The position numbers were made by a program, and so were the translations under genes. A stretch of DNA of 64,000 nt from NCBI GenBank assembly GCA_900291925.1, contig UWYS01000005.1, positions 930,001 to 994,000 on the forward strand. Reading direction: 5' to 3'. The notes beneath the pieces are model-generated. The model did no database searches. It was not told the origin of the DNA and saw only the letters and a program-made list of their open reading frames with translations. The DNA comes from Thecaphora thlaspeos (Eukaryota > Basidiomycota > Ustilaginomycetes > Urocystidales > Glomosporiaceae). How positions within the stretch are numbered: position 1 is the stretch's first letter; every line of letters starts with the position of its first letter. Below are positions 55,724 through 64,000 of this stretch, in pieces.

Positions 55724-57301
55724 CTACTCCTCGGTCTTGGCCTTCTTGCCAACGGTGGGGGGAGCGTCGGCGTCGGCGGCGTCGTTGCGCTTCCTCTTGT
55801 CGCCGCTTTCTGTCGCATCCTGGTCGCGATACTTTCGTCCTCCGCCGAAGCCACCGCGACCCCCACCACGTCCGCCACCGCGGCCGCCGCGACCTCCGCG
55901 TCCCCGTCCTCCGCCGCCTCCCTGTCGTCGGTCGTTGCCGCCGTTCTGATCCCTCTGCTCGAGCATAAAGCTGGCGCGGAACTGGGCGCGCTCGACGTAG
56001 AAAGACTTGGCCGTCTCCTCGTCGACGCGCGTCCACTCCACCACCTTGCCGCCGACGCTGATGTTCTTGCCCTTGATCTCGTCCAGCTTGTCGTCCGGCA
56101 GCGTCTCCTTGAACCCAACCGCTCCCTCGACCGCTCCCGTCGGGAACTCGACAAACGACGTAGGGTGCACCGTGACGAGCGTGTCCTTGAGCTCCTTCCA
56201 GTTGCCGCCCTCGCCGGCGCCGGCGAACTTGAGCACGCTGTTGGCCGGGAAGGAGACCTCGGCGGCGTCGACCTTGCCCTCTTCGTCCGTCTTGAGCTTC
56301 TTGCCGTTGAAGTCGAACTCGATCACCTTGGTCTTCGGCGCGCGCTCGGCGCCGCCGTTGCCGTTGCTCCCCTCGCGCTTGTTGATGCTGCCGAAGCGCG
56401 TCTCCTTGTCCATCTCCTTGAAGGCGTTGAACTTCTTGGGCGCCGCGCCCTTGCCGGCGTCGTTGCCTCCGCCACCGCGCTTGGCCTGCGATGGGTCGAT
56501 GCCCTTCTCCTTCATCTTCATCTGGCAGTAGGCGTCCTTGCTCATCACCAGCAGCTCGGTCTCGCCAAACGTGATGCCCTTGCCGCCGTCCTCGGCGGGC
56601 TCCTTCTCGGCCGCCTTCTTGAGGAAGTCGCCCTTTGTCTCAAAGTCGGCAAACTCGACAAAGACGCTGTTCTTGAACGGCTTCGGCTTCTCGGTCGACG
56701 CCATGTCCCTCCTCATGCGCACGCCGTTGACCTTGCCGTACTGGGAAAAGAACTTCTCCAGCTCCACCTGGAGCGTCTCGTACTCGTCCGGGAAGCCCTT
56801 GGCGTAGACGCTGCGGTCGTAGGCGTCGCGGACGCGGACGAGTTCCTTCTTCCTGCGCACCTTTTCGCCGCTCTCGTCGACCTCGAGCAGGTTGGCCGAC
56901 GCCTTGAGCGCCTCGACGATGCCCTCAAGCCCGAGCGTCTCCTTGATCGGCTTCATGCGCTTGAACGAGGCGACCGTCGAGATGGGCACCCAGCCCTGCG
57001 GGTCCTTGCGTGTGAGGGTGAAGAGGAACTTGTCAAAGGGCAGGTTGGCATCGTCAAAGTAGAACTCGACTGGCGGCAGCAAAGGGGGGTAGTAGTAAGG
57101 TGTCATGTCAGCTGGAACGTCCTCTTCCATTAGACTTGGAAGGACCTGGCCTGCAAGGAAAAGACGACACCGTTGCGACGCCATCCTCGCAGCGATGCCC
57201 GCCAGAGAAAGCTGAAACTTACCCTGTCGGAGGGCCTCCCGCTTGGCCTCCTCGGCGGTGAGGGGAGCAGCGACCTGCTGTGTCTTTACTTCTTCCGCCA
57301 T
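55724..57301 (-). CDS. LHP1: La protein homologue (RNA chaperone)
   Basis: Binds 3' oligo-U of nascent Pol III transcripts, including pre-tRNAs, and protects them in the nucleus. Exons 57223-57301 and 55724-57069; 474 residues. The La motif begins at the splice junction (REALRQ-VEFYFDDANLPFDKFLF) and runs through GWVPISTVASFKRM. An RRM follows (SVYAKGFP, KNSVFVEFADFE). A degenerate C-terminal second RRM comes next (SVLKFAGAGEG, FVEFPTGAVEGAVGF, YVERAQFRASFM), then an RGG-rich tail (GGRGRGGRGGRGG type) and a basic nuclear-localisation end (GDKRKRND, GKKAKTEE). The intron is 57070-57222, 153 nt: GTAAGT donor, CTGAC branch-like site, GCCAG acceptor. It is a multiple of three with no in-frame stop. 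Confidence 0.94.
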   Translation of the reverse strand: MAEEVKTQQVAAPLTAEEAKREALRQGKFQLSLAGIAARMASQRCRLFLAGQVLPSLMEEDVPADMTPYYYPPLLPPVEFYFDDANLPFDKFLFTLTRKDPQGWVPISTVASFKRMKPIKETLGLEGIVEALKASANLLEVDESGEKVRRKKELVRVRDAYDRSVYAKGFPDEYETLQVELEKFFSQYGKVNGVRMRRDMASTEKPKPFKNSVFVEFADFETKGDFLKKAAEKEPAEDGGKGITFGETELLVMSKDAYCQMKMKEKGIDPSQAKRGGGGNDAGKGAAPKKFNAFKEMDKETRFGSINKREGSNGNGGAERAPKTKVIEFDFNGKKLKTDEEGKVDAAEVSFPANSVLKFAGAGEGGNWKELKDTLVTVHPTSFVEFPTGAVEGAVGFKETLPDDKLDEIKGKNISVGGKVVEWTRVDEETAKSFYVERAQFRASFMLEQRDQNGGNDRRQGGGGGRGRGGRGGRGGGRGGGRGGFGGGRKYRDQDATESGDKRKRNDAADADAPPTVGKKAKTEE

Positions 57302-57973
57302 GATGTGATGTGTCGTGTCGGAGGGGGTGTGTGTGTTAGGGTGCGAAGGTGATGGTGGTGGTCGTGGTGGTGGTCGTGGTCGTCCAGCAAAGGGCCGCTG
57401 GGCGCCACCACCGGCAGGCAGCGTGGCCGGGTACGTTCGCGAGAGGCGAGATTCTTGGAATTTTTTTCCCTCGCTCGCCCGCTCGCGTCCCGCCGCGCCT
57501 ATTCTCCCTATGCGCTGGTGCTTTGTTGCCACAAAATTTCTCCACACAGGGCGAAATGGTGGGGCGCGTCCTCTGTCGCGCGAGAGAGGCGCAGTTCCAC
57601 CAGCAGCTGATTCCAGCACAGGGTCACGGTCCACGACGATGACGGCGACGCTCCTCTTTGTAATCAATTCGGACTCGCTCTCGTTACAGAGATGAAGCAC
57701 ATAGGTTTTGGAACAGAATCAGTCGGAGCGAAGAGAGGGGAAAAGAGGGAGGGGACAGAGAAGGCATAAGGGGGGTGAGGATAAGGAGGTGGGATGAGGG
57801 GTGTGATCCGGACAGGAAGCCGAACCGCAAGCTCAGCAGACCGGCGTCTGGCATCCTGTAGGAGGCTCCTCTTGCTCCCCTCACCGCCCCTCCCTAGCTT
57901 GTGGTCGAGAAAACGCTCCGGATGCCTTGGATCAACGGTCGAGCGGTCGCCACAAGCGCTGCATGGCTAGCGC
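57302..57973. other. intergenic, La promoter and IDO 3' region
   Basis: Short GT/GGTGGTGGTCGT repeats near 57345-57385. No supported gene. Confidence 0.5.
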
Positions 57974-59960
57974 TCATCCGACGCCGTCGTTTCCGACCCA
58001 GCCGCGGCCGGTGTCGCGGTGCTCTCCGAGCATGCCGCGTCCCTTTTCCACATCGCCGCCGAGACTCGCGACGCGCTTCTCCTTCTCGGCGAGCAACTCG
58101 GAGACCTCCCGCTCAAGCATGCGCCTCTGCGCGCCGGCGCGCTTGCCAGCGGCCTGGACGGCCTCGAGCAGCTCGACGTTGGAAATGGCGGAGCCCGTCT
58201 TGGCCTGCTGCGATCCGAGCGTGTGGGCGTCGTCGCCCTTGAACTCGGCGTACGACTCATCCAGGACCTTGAGCACGGTGCTCAGGTTGTTGGGCAGGTA
58301 CTGAAGGATCGGACTGCCGCCTGTGGCGATGTCGTAGGTGGAGCGCTGGATGATGTACGACTTGGTGAACATCCAGTGGCGGTTGCGGAACTCCCTGATC
58401 TGGTCGACGAGCAGCATGTAGAGCGCCTTGGCGCGGGCACTGCCGCTCGTCTCCATCGCAAAGTTGCGTACGCCGGCCAGCGTCGCGCGCGCCTCGAGCT
58501 GGGCCAGGAATTCGCGCTGGTTCTTGGGCCTGTAGGTGCGGAAGTCGCGCAGCGTCTTGGTGAGGTCGTTGTTGGGCATGTGTGCCGTGATCTCGAGCAG
58601 GTTGTCGCCCGTGGGAACGATCGAGTCGTTGGCGCCCGACTCGCCGCGGTAGAACTGCGGCTCCTCGGAGACTCCCTCGTAGTGGACGCCTGGACAGGGC
58701 GAGGTCGAGCAGAACGGCGATGGGCACGGATGTTGGGTCAGTCAGGTCGAACGTCAAGAAGGCCTGCACGATGAGCGGTGGAGATACGTACCTTCGGGGA
58801 ACATAGCGTTGCCGCTGTCAGCCTTGCCGAACACCTTCTTGGGACCGGTACCAAAGATGAAGCTGCGGTACTTGAGGTAGTCAGAAGGGAGCGACCTGCT
58901 CCACATCGTCTCCATGCTGAGGTTGATCTTGCGGTAGACGACAAGCAGCCTCTCAAAGGCGTCTTCGAGCGCAGCGACACTGTTGCTGCTCACTGCGCGG
59001 AGGGCGTCCTCGGTGGCCGAGACGAGCTTGCCCGTGTACGAGACCATCTCGACGTGGACCAGGATGAAGCCGCGCTCCGAACCGGCAGCGTCCTCGAAGG
59101 AGCGGATGAGCTCCATGTTGTCGAAGCTGTAGACGCCCGCGGTCCCCTGGTGGTGCGGGTCCTTGATGCGGTAGTTCTGGAGGGCGTACGACGAGGCGTA
59201 CTCCATGTAGGGGAAGTGGCCCAGCTTGTCGGCGAGCTTCTTGAGAGGCACGGCGAGTTGGCGCGGAAGGACGTTGCGTCCCTGAGCGTAGAAGCCCATC
59301 TTGCGGTAGGCGATGTCGACGGGCTCGAGCAGGTAGGCCGACGTCATGAAGCAGTAGTCACGGAAGAGGGCGGCGATGAGGTGCGAGTTGCCAGACTCGA
59401 TGGCCTCGTCGACGGCCTTGGCCTCGGGACCGTCCGCGTCGAGCTCAGAGAGGACGGCGTCGCCGAACTCGCCCTTGGCCAGCAGTCCGGCCTTGCGCTC
59501 GCCGTGCTTGTCGGCGGGCTGGTGGATCGTCATGCGGTCAAGCAGCGAGCTGAGGTTGCTGAAGGCCAGCGGCAGGGTGGCGAGCGGGTCCTGTCGGAGG
59601 ATGAGGGAGGCGGTGGAGACAGAGACGCGTCTGTCAGTATCGCCGCTTCGCAACGAGCCGGGCTGTAGAGTCTGCAACGGGCGCACTCACCTGGCGAGGC
59701 AGAAAGCCGCGTTCCCTGGAGATGACGAAGGGCGGGAGCTGCTCGATGGCCTTCTTGTCGCCCTTTTTGACGACGTCGAGCTCTTCGAGCAGGTACGGCT
59801 CGACCTCGAGGGCCCGGCCGGCGGCGGCGGGCTTGACGGCGGCGTCCGAGACCTGGGCGAGGGTACAACGCGTCGCTGGGACGGCGGCGGCGCCCGTCAG
59901 GCGGGTGGCCAACGGCGCGGCCGACTGACGGAGCGATGCAACCACGACGGGGCTGCGCAT
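57974..59960 (-). CDS. BNA2: indoleamine 2,3-dioxygenase
   Basis: Haem enzyme that opens the indole ring of tryptophan, first step of the kynurenine route to NAD. Exons 59691-59960, 58792-59590 and 57974-58689; 594 residues. Family marks: ISRERGFLPRQ-DPLATLP across intron 1, FRDYCFMTSAYLLEP, YMEYASSYALQNY, and near the C-terminus RNRHWMFTKSYIIQ with the proximal haem histidine (about His461), then IATGGSP. Introns: 59591-59690 (GTGAGT...CGACAG) and 58690-58791 (GTACGT...GTCCAG). The first 38 residues hold four Arg and no acidic residue and are rich in Ala, Ser and Val, like a mitochondrial presequence. A Glu/Lys/Ala helical extension ends the protein. Clean frames throughout. Confidence 0.93.
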
Positions 59961-60512
59961 GCTGTGCAGATACTAGGGGGGGAGCGAGATCCTCTTTCTA
60001 ACGGCACGAAGCGAAGGGGAGTGCGCCGGATCTAGACGGCGAGGCAAAGACGAGAGTCTTGCCAATGTGCGGGGCGGAGCGTGGAAAGGAGTCACTGGAC
60101 GGAGGCCAGTGAGGAAAGGAGATTTTGTAAAGAGCAGTACAAAGGCGGAGCGCTGGGCAGCGACGGACGAAGGCGCAAGTTTATATACATTTTCCTAGAG
60201 AACCATCTGCCTCGAGGGCCGGACCTATGGCCAACGCGACAGCTGCGATTCCTCAGCCAGAGGCGGCACTCCTTATCGCGCGAGGCAGCCCGGCCGCTGC
60301 TGCCTTGTCCTCCAGGAAAGGTCATGTGTGAGGTTGGACGGGCCGAGGCTGCTTGGCGGCGACGATAGCAAACAGGGGTATGTACGTAGTGAAGGAAGGG
60401 GCGCCTCGAGGTGAAGCCGCGAAAGGCCCGCGAAAGGCCCGCGAAAGGCCCGCGAAAAGGCCCGCAAAAGCGGCGAAAGGCCCAGCCACTCGGAGCGTGG
60501 CGATTGCCAGGC
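59961..60512. other. IDO promoter side with minisatellite
   Basis: No gene. Tandem GAAAGGCCCGC-type units (about five, imperfect) lie at 60420-60485 and a CCCCTCG array at about 60519-60543, next to the broken end of transposon copy 2. Confidence 0.55.
60420..60485. repeat. 11-bp minisatellite
   Basis: Imperfect tandem copies of GAAAGGCCCGC abutting the truncated side of the pogo-like element. Confidence 0.7.
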
Positions 60513-61685
60513 CTAGCGTCGCCCCTCGCCCCTCGCCCCTCGCTCGGCGGTCAGGTGCTTGCCTATGGCCCTGTTGATCATGGTGTCCTTCGAAATGTAG
60601 CGCCGGTCGCCCGGCTCAAACGTCGTCTTGAGGGGAGATGCGGTGCGTCGCTTGTGCTCGTCTTGCAGCTCGCAGCCGTAGTGCCAGGCCTCAGCCGTCT
60701 TCTGCAGCTTGTGGCCCATCAAGTTCTTTGTCCGGTCGTTGTCACAGCGCTTGAGGGCTTGCAGGAGGTCATGAAAGCGAGCTGGGTTGGTTGGAGTGTT
60801 GGAGTGTTGAAAAAGGGGCCCTCGACTGGCGGCAGGGTCTGATTGCGAGGCTTGAAGCCTGGCAGCTTGGCGAGGACCTTCTCTGCTGCAGCGGGCAAGG
60901 TGAGGCCAACGTCAGCAAAGGCCTTGCGGACCGACGTCTTGCTGATGCCCTTGCGCACCTTGGCGTAGTACTTGGCAAAGTGGATCCGGTCAACCTTCTT
61001 GGTGCCACCGTGTGCTGCGACTTGGCGGCCATAGGAGTGCTTGATGGGCCCAAAGATGGCCGTGTCGAGCGGCTGGATCACATGCGTGGCGTGCGCTGGG
61101 AAGCAGACGGGCACGATGCACCGCTTCCAGCACTGGTTGCAGAACTCGACCGAGACGTGCGAGGCGTGCCCGTCAAGCAGCAGGAGCCACCAGTCCTTCC
61201 CTCAAGCACCCGTTGGCCTCGTCTGCGGGTCAAACACCCGCTCCAGCCACTCGAGCGCCAAGTTGTTGCTTGTCCACCCCTTGGGCGAGACGGCAAAGTG
61301 GCAGCCTTTGCCTGGTCCCTCTATGTGGCGGTGGTTGCCAAGGTGGTGCCACTTGCCCTGCCAGATCACCAGTGGATCCCGAATGTTGTACTTGCGCAGC
61401 ATGCTGCAGAAGATGTTGAAGAAGGCGGTGAGGTTGTCGAGCAGAGCGCCGTCCATGCGCTGATTCTCGAGTGCGCGGTCGTACTTGCTGCGTCGATCTG
61501 GGCAGCATGGTGGGACGTGGGTGGTACAGCTCGCATTGATGTGTCGCTGGGTGCTGAGAGAGAGCAGCGGGGGCAGTCAGGAGATGCGGTGGACAGTAGA
61601 GTGGTCGACGACAATGGCGGTGATGGTGGTAGTGAGGGTGGTAGACAGTCTGCTTTTTCTCGGCCGGATTCCTAGGGAAACGCGC
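60513..61685 (-). mobile_element. pogo/Tigger-like DNA transposon, copy 2 (one end missing)
   Basis: The right end is intact, ending in the same inverted repeat as copy 1 and followed by TA at 61686-61687. No matching left repeat is found, so the other end is lost near 60.5 kb. The minus strand reads the C-terminal half of a DDE_1 transposase. MDGALLDNLTAFFNIFCSML leads to FDPQTRPTGA, then an in-frame TGA (61202-61204). The same frame continues GKDWWLLLLDGHASHVS (second catalytic Asp) and HATHVIQPLDTAIFGPIKHSY (third acidic residue). An 8-bp direct duplication (TTGGAGTG twice, about 60792-60807) shifts the frame; beyond it the tail FHDLLQALKRCDNDRTKNL resumes in another frame. The segment normally holding the first catalytic Asp is absent. 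Confidence 0.82.
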
Positions 61686-61687
61686 TA

Positions 61688-62580
61688 GCCAGCCAGCCAG
61701 AGACTCTCGCTGGCTCGACCGGGAGGCATACAGTATCTTGCGAGCAGCGTGTTAGCTGCCCAGGGGCCACAAGGTCTGACCATTACCACCCCCGATCTTC
61801 CTCTGGATGCGCCCGATCAGTGGTCCATCAAGGCCGTTGGTCGCTCGCTCCTTGCAAGGTGAGAGTCTTGATTGCAAGTCTCCCACCTTGTCAAGTAGTC
61901 AAGAGTGTAGCCAACTACCACGCTGTACTCTAGTGCTGTACAGCTGCTGACCACGCCTGGCGTGAGGACGGGCCGTTTGGACGGGTGATGTCGCTCGGAT
62001 GCCCTGGGAAAGGGCCCAGACACCTGGCCCAATAAGGCTTGCCTTGCTGACTGCAGGCTTTTTCCCCGACGCGGCGCTGTCGGATGGGTAGGGCCATCGC
62101 GCTCTCCTCTTCCCTCGCTCGAATGAGGACCGTGCCGGTTACGCTTAGGAAGCGTATGTAAGTCCTACCTCGGGCCTTCTCGCTGGCCCTCCCCGCTGGC
62201 CAAGAAGCCAAGATGTACTGTTACTAGTACTCTACTCTATTGGCTGAGCATGGCTTGCGCTGTGTCTCCGGCACACGCGGAAGCGAGCCGATGGGTAACA
62301 GCGAGAGTGCTCGACACGATGGCCGGTGAATAATGTCCGATAGGAAGCCAACAGTCAGGAAAGCAGATTGCAAGAAAGGAGCTGATGCGACCGAAAGCGA
62401 GCCAAGAGATGCTACATATAGGCAGCCAGGGCGAGGAGGATCCCCGTCAGCACGGTGCTCCCTTTGCGAATATGAGAGAGAGAGAGAGAGAGAGAGAGGG
62501 AGAACAACAGAGCCAAGTAGCAGAGGGTGTGGCGAGGGGTAGTATGGCGTGGTATCTGACTGTCCATCCGTCCGTCTGAT
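61688..62580. other. intergenic with GA microsatellite
   Basis: A CCAG/GCCA short array at the element border (61686-61702) and (GA)n at about 62474-62498. No supported gene. Confidence 0.5.
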
Positions 62581-63415
62581 CTAGAGAAGAATCTTGAGCT
62601 GCTCGATCAGCGCCCTCTCGTGTTCGTTGCTCGGGACGAGCGCGGGGCTCTTGCCCTTGTAGTGATGCTTCGAGCCTCCGTCCTTCGTCGCTGCAACGCC
62701 CGCTTCCATCGGCGACCGGCTGCGCGGCTTTGTCGCGATGCTGGCAAACTCGAACAGCTGCTGCTGTACGGCCCGGTCGTGGAGATGGGTATTCCCGCTG
62801 CCGTCGGAGCCGCCGTTGGACGTCTCCTTGGGCAGCAGGGTAGCCGACTGAGGCTGGATCGCCAGGGCGGACGACGTTGGAAGCGAGCTCGACAGGTAGA
62901 CCGTCCGGTGCACCGGCGACATCGCCCCGGCCTCGCCTGCCGCCTTGCTGCCATTGCGGCGGAACGAGCTGGTCGGCGGGATAGGAGGCGTGCTGCGCCG
63001 CTCAGAATGCGGCGAGGGTCCGCGCCGGAACAGCGATATGGCCGAGGCATTGTGACCCAGAACATGGTCGGCAAACGAGCCGAGGCGGGTCCGTGTCGAG
63101 GTCGAAGGGCTGTCGCCGGCGATGCTCGGGCTTCCGCTCGGGCGCGGTGCGGCGCTCTGCGACGATGCAGCCTGCCAGTGCTGCGGTCGGAACAGACCAT
63201 CCGACTGGCTTGGGGGCAGCGGGCTCCGACGGCCGCGCCAAGGATCGCTCGGAGCCCGCTGCCTCTCCTCGTTGAGCGAAGGCCTCGGCGAGAAGCTGTG
63301 CGGTGCACGGCCCGTCCAGGCCGCGCCGGCCGACATCGGTCCCTTCGTTTGGTCGACGACGGCGGCATCGTCCTCGTCTATCGTATAGGGCGTCAAGTCT
63401 GTCAGCGATTCATGC

Positions 63416-63450
<35 letters not shown>

Positions 63451-64000
63451 GGCGGCCGACTGGGCGAGATACTCGCTGTAAAGGTCGAGCGAGGGACGCA
63501 CGCTGCCCAGGCCTTCGTTCGAGCCCGCCATCAGGGGCCTGTGAGGCGACGCGACGCCGAGACGGTTGCCCGCGTGCAGGTCCTGCCCGGGTTGGGCGAA
63601 CGTCTATTTGCAAAAGCGGCATGCGAGCGCGTGGTGTGGGTGTGTGGGCAGGTCAGCAACTTGCGACCGGCATAGGTATTGTCGTCATTGGCGCCCGTGG
63701 ACTCACACGTACCGGGTCCCAGTCGTCATAGAGCTTCTCGTCCAGCATCTTCTCCTCCCGCTCGTCCAGGTCGTAGTTGTGGCCTTCGAAGGCGGCAAAT
63801 GTGGCCGACTGCGGAGCCACGGCCTTGGGGCTGTAGACGCCCTTGACGGCCTTGGCGAGGCCGAGCGGCAGCGGGGGCGGCTTGAACTCGGTGCGCGGCT
63901 TACCGGCGCGGCCCGTGTAGTGGTCATCGTCTAGGCTGCGACGGAACGCCGCCGATCCAGCGCCGGCGCCGGCGGCGGTGGCAGCAGCAGCACCGGGCTG
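62581..64000 (-). CDS. poly-Q hypothetical protein (5' end beyond window)
   Basis: Two exons visible: 63707-64000 (open at the window edge) and 62581-63603. The intron 63604-63706 has a GTGAGT donor and an AAATAG acceptor and keeps frame (DDWDPVR-TFAQPGQDLH). The upstream exon ends in an acidic, helical stretch (GHNYDLDEREEKMLDEKLYDDWD). The downstream exon starts with SLDLYSEYLAQSAA and a Gln run of about a dozen at 63416-63453. A Ser/Pro/Arg-rich disordered region and a helical end (NEHERALIEQLKILL) follow. I do not recognise the family; the visible part looks like a C-terminal regulatory tail of a larger protein. Confidence 0.75.
63416..63453 (-). repeat. CAG/CAA (poly-Gln) repeat
   Basis: Trinucleotide run encoding about twelve Gln on the minus strand within the partial hypothetical gene at the right edge. 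Confidence 0.85.

Noticed and set aside
57336..57700. La ORF extended upstream to 57700 (658 codons)
   Set aside because: The first methionine in good context is at 57301, just before the conserved N-terminus. The upstream extension is leader sequence that happens to lack stops.

Overview
The window looks like a chromosomal segment of a GC-rich basidiomycete fungus, most likely of the smut lineage (Ustilaginomycotina). The grounds are short spliceosomal introns (about 30-150 nt, with GTGAGT/GTAAGT donors and CAG/TAG acceptors), long pyrimidine-rich 5' leaders, large Ser/Pro/Gln-rich fungal proteins, an intron-bearing tRNA-Lys, and fungal families such as MON1, TMA22, GH51, GH47 and a Zn2Cys6 regulator. 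The lineage is inferred from style and gene content; no search was run.

Layout. 0-5 kb: an ArfGAP gene running off the left edge (-), a pogo-like element and a Ser-rich protein (+). 7-16.5 kb: a large unknown two-exon gene, TMA22/DENR (-), an Smr-domain protein whose splicing creates a CaaX box, and MON1. 16.9 kb: tRNA-Lys(CUU). 17-20.3 kb: two dead genes, a type-B carboxylesterase and a 5'-truncated amino-acid permease. 21.3-23.1 kb: an intact GH13 alpha-glucosidase (-). 24.4-33 kb: an unusual accessory block with a broken gene of unknown family, a long SNF2-helicase gene and an antisense coiled-coil exon. Its first 5.4 kb is almost free of CpG. 35.2-46.7 kb: a sugar-utilisation neighbourhood with an alpha-glucoside MFS transporter (+), a GH51 arabinofuranosidase (-) and a Zn2Cys6 regulator (-). 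48-60 kb: a 1137-residue unknown (-), GH47 alpha-mannosidase (-), La protein (-) and indoleamine 2,3-dioxygenase (-). 60.5-61.7 kb: a second copy of the pogo-like element. 62.6-64 kb: the 3' part of a poly-Q protein (-) that enters from the right edge.

How the genes relate. Housekeeping genes (ArfGAP, TMA22, MON1, La, IDO, tRNA) have clean frames. Several nutrient-acquisition genes carry lesions: the esterase has at least four, the permease has lost its N-terminal half, the MFS transporter has an in-frame TAG and a later TGA, and the Zn2Cys6 gene has two in-frame TAGs. Three of the TAGs sit where a Gln (CAG) is expected. The GH13 enzyme and the MFS transporter would together import and cleave alpha-glucosides, but the transporter appears broken.

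The most unusual region is 24.4-33 kb. It combines a sharp CpG-depletion boundary inside an intron of the SNF2 gene with about ten copies of a 15-bp near-palindrome (consensus ACAAGACCGTTTTGT). The copies are concentrated just after 5' splice sites and occur in both orientations.
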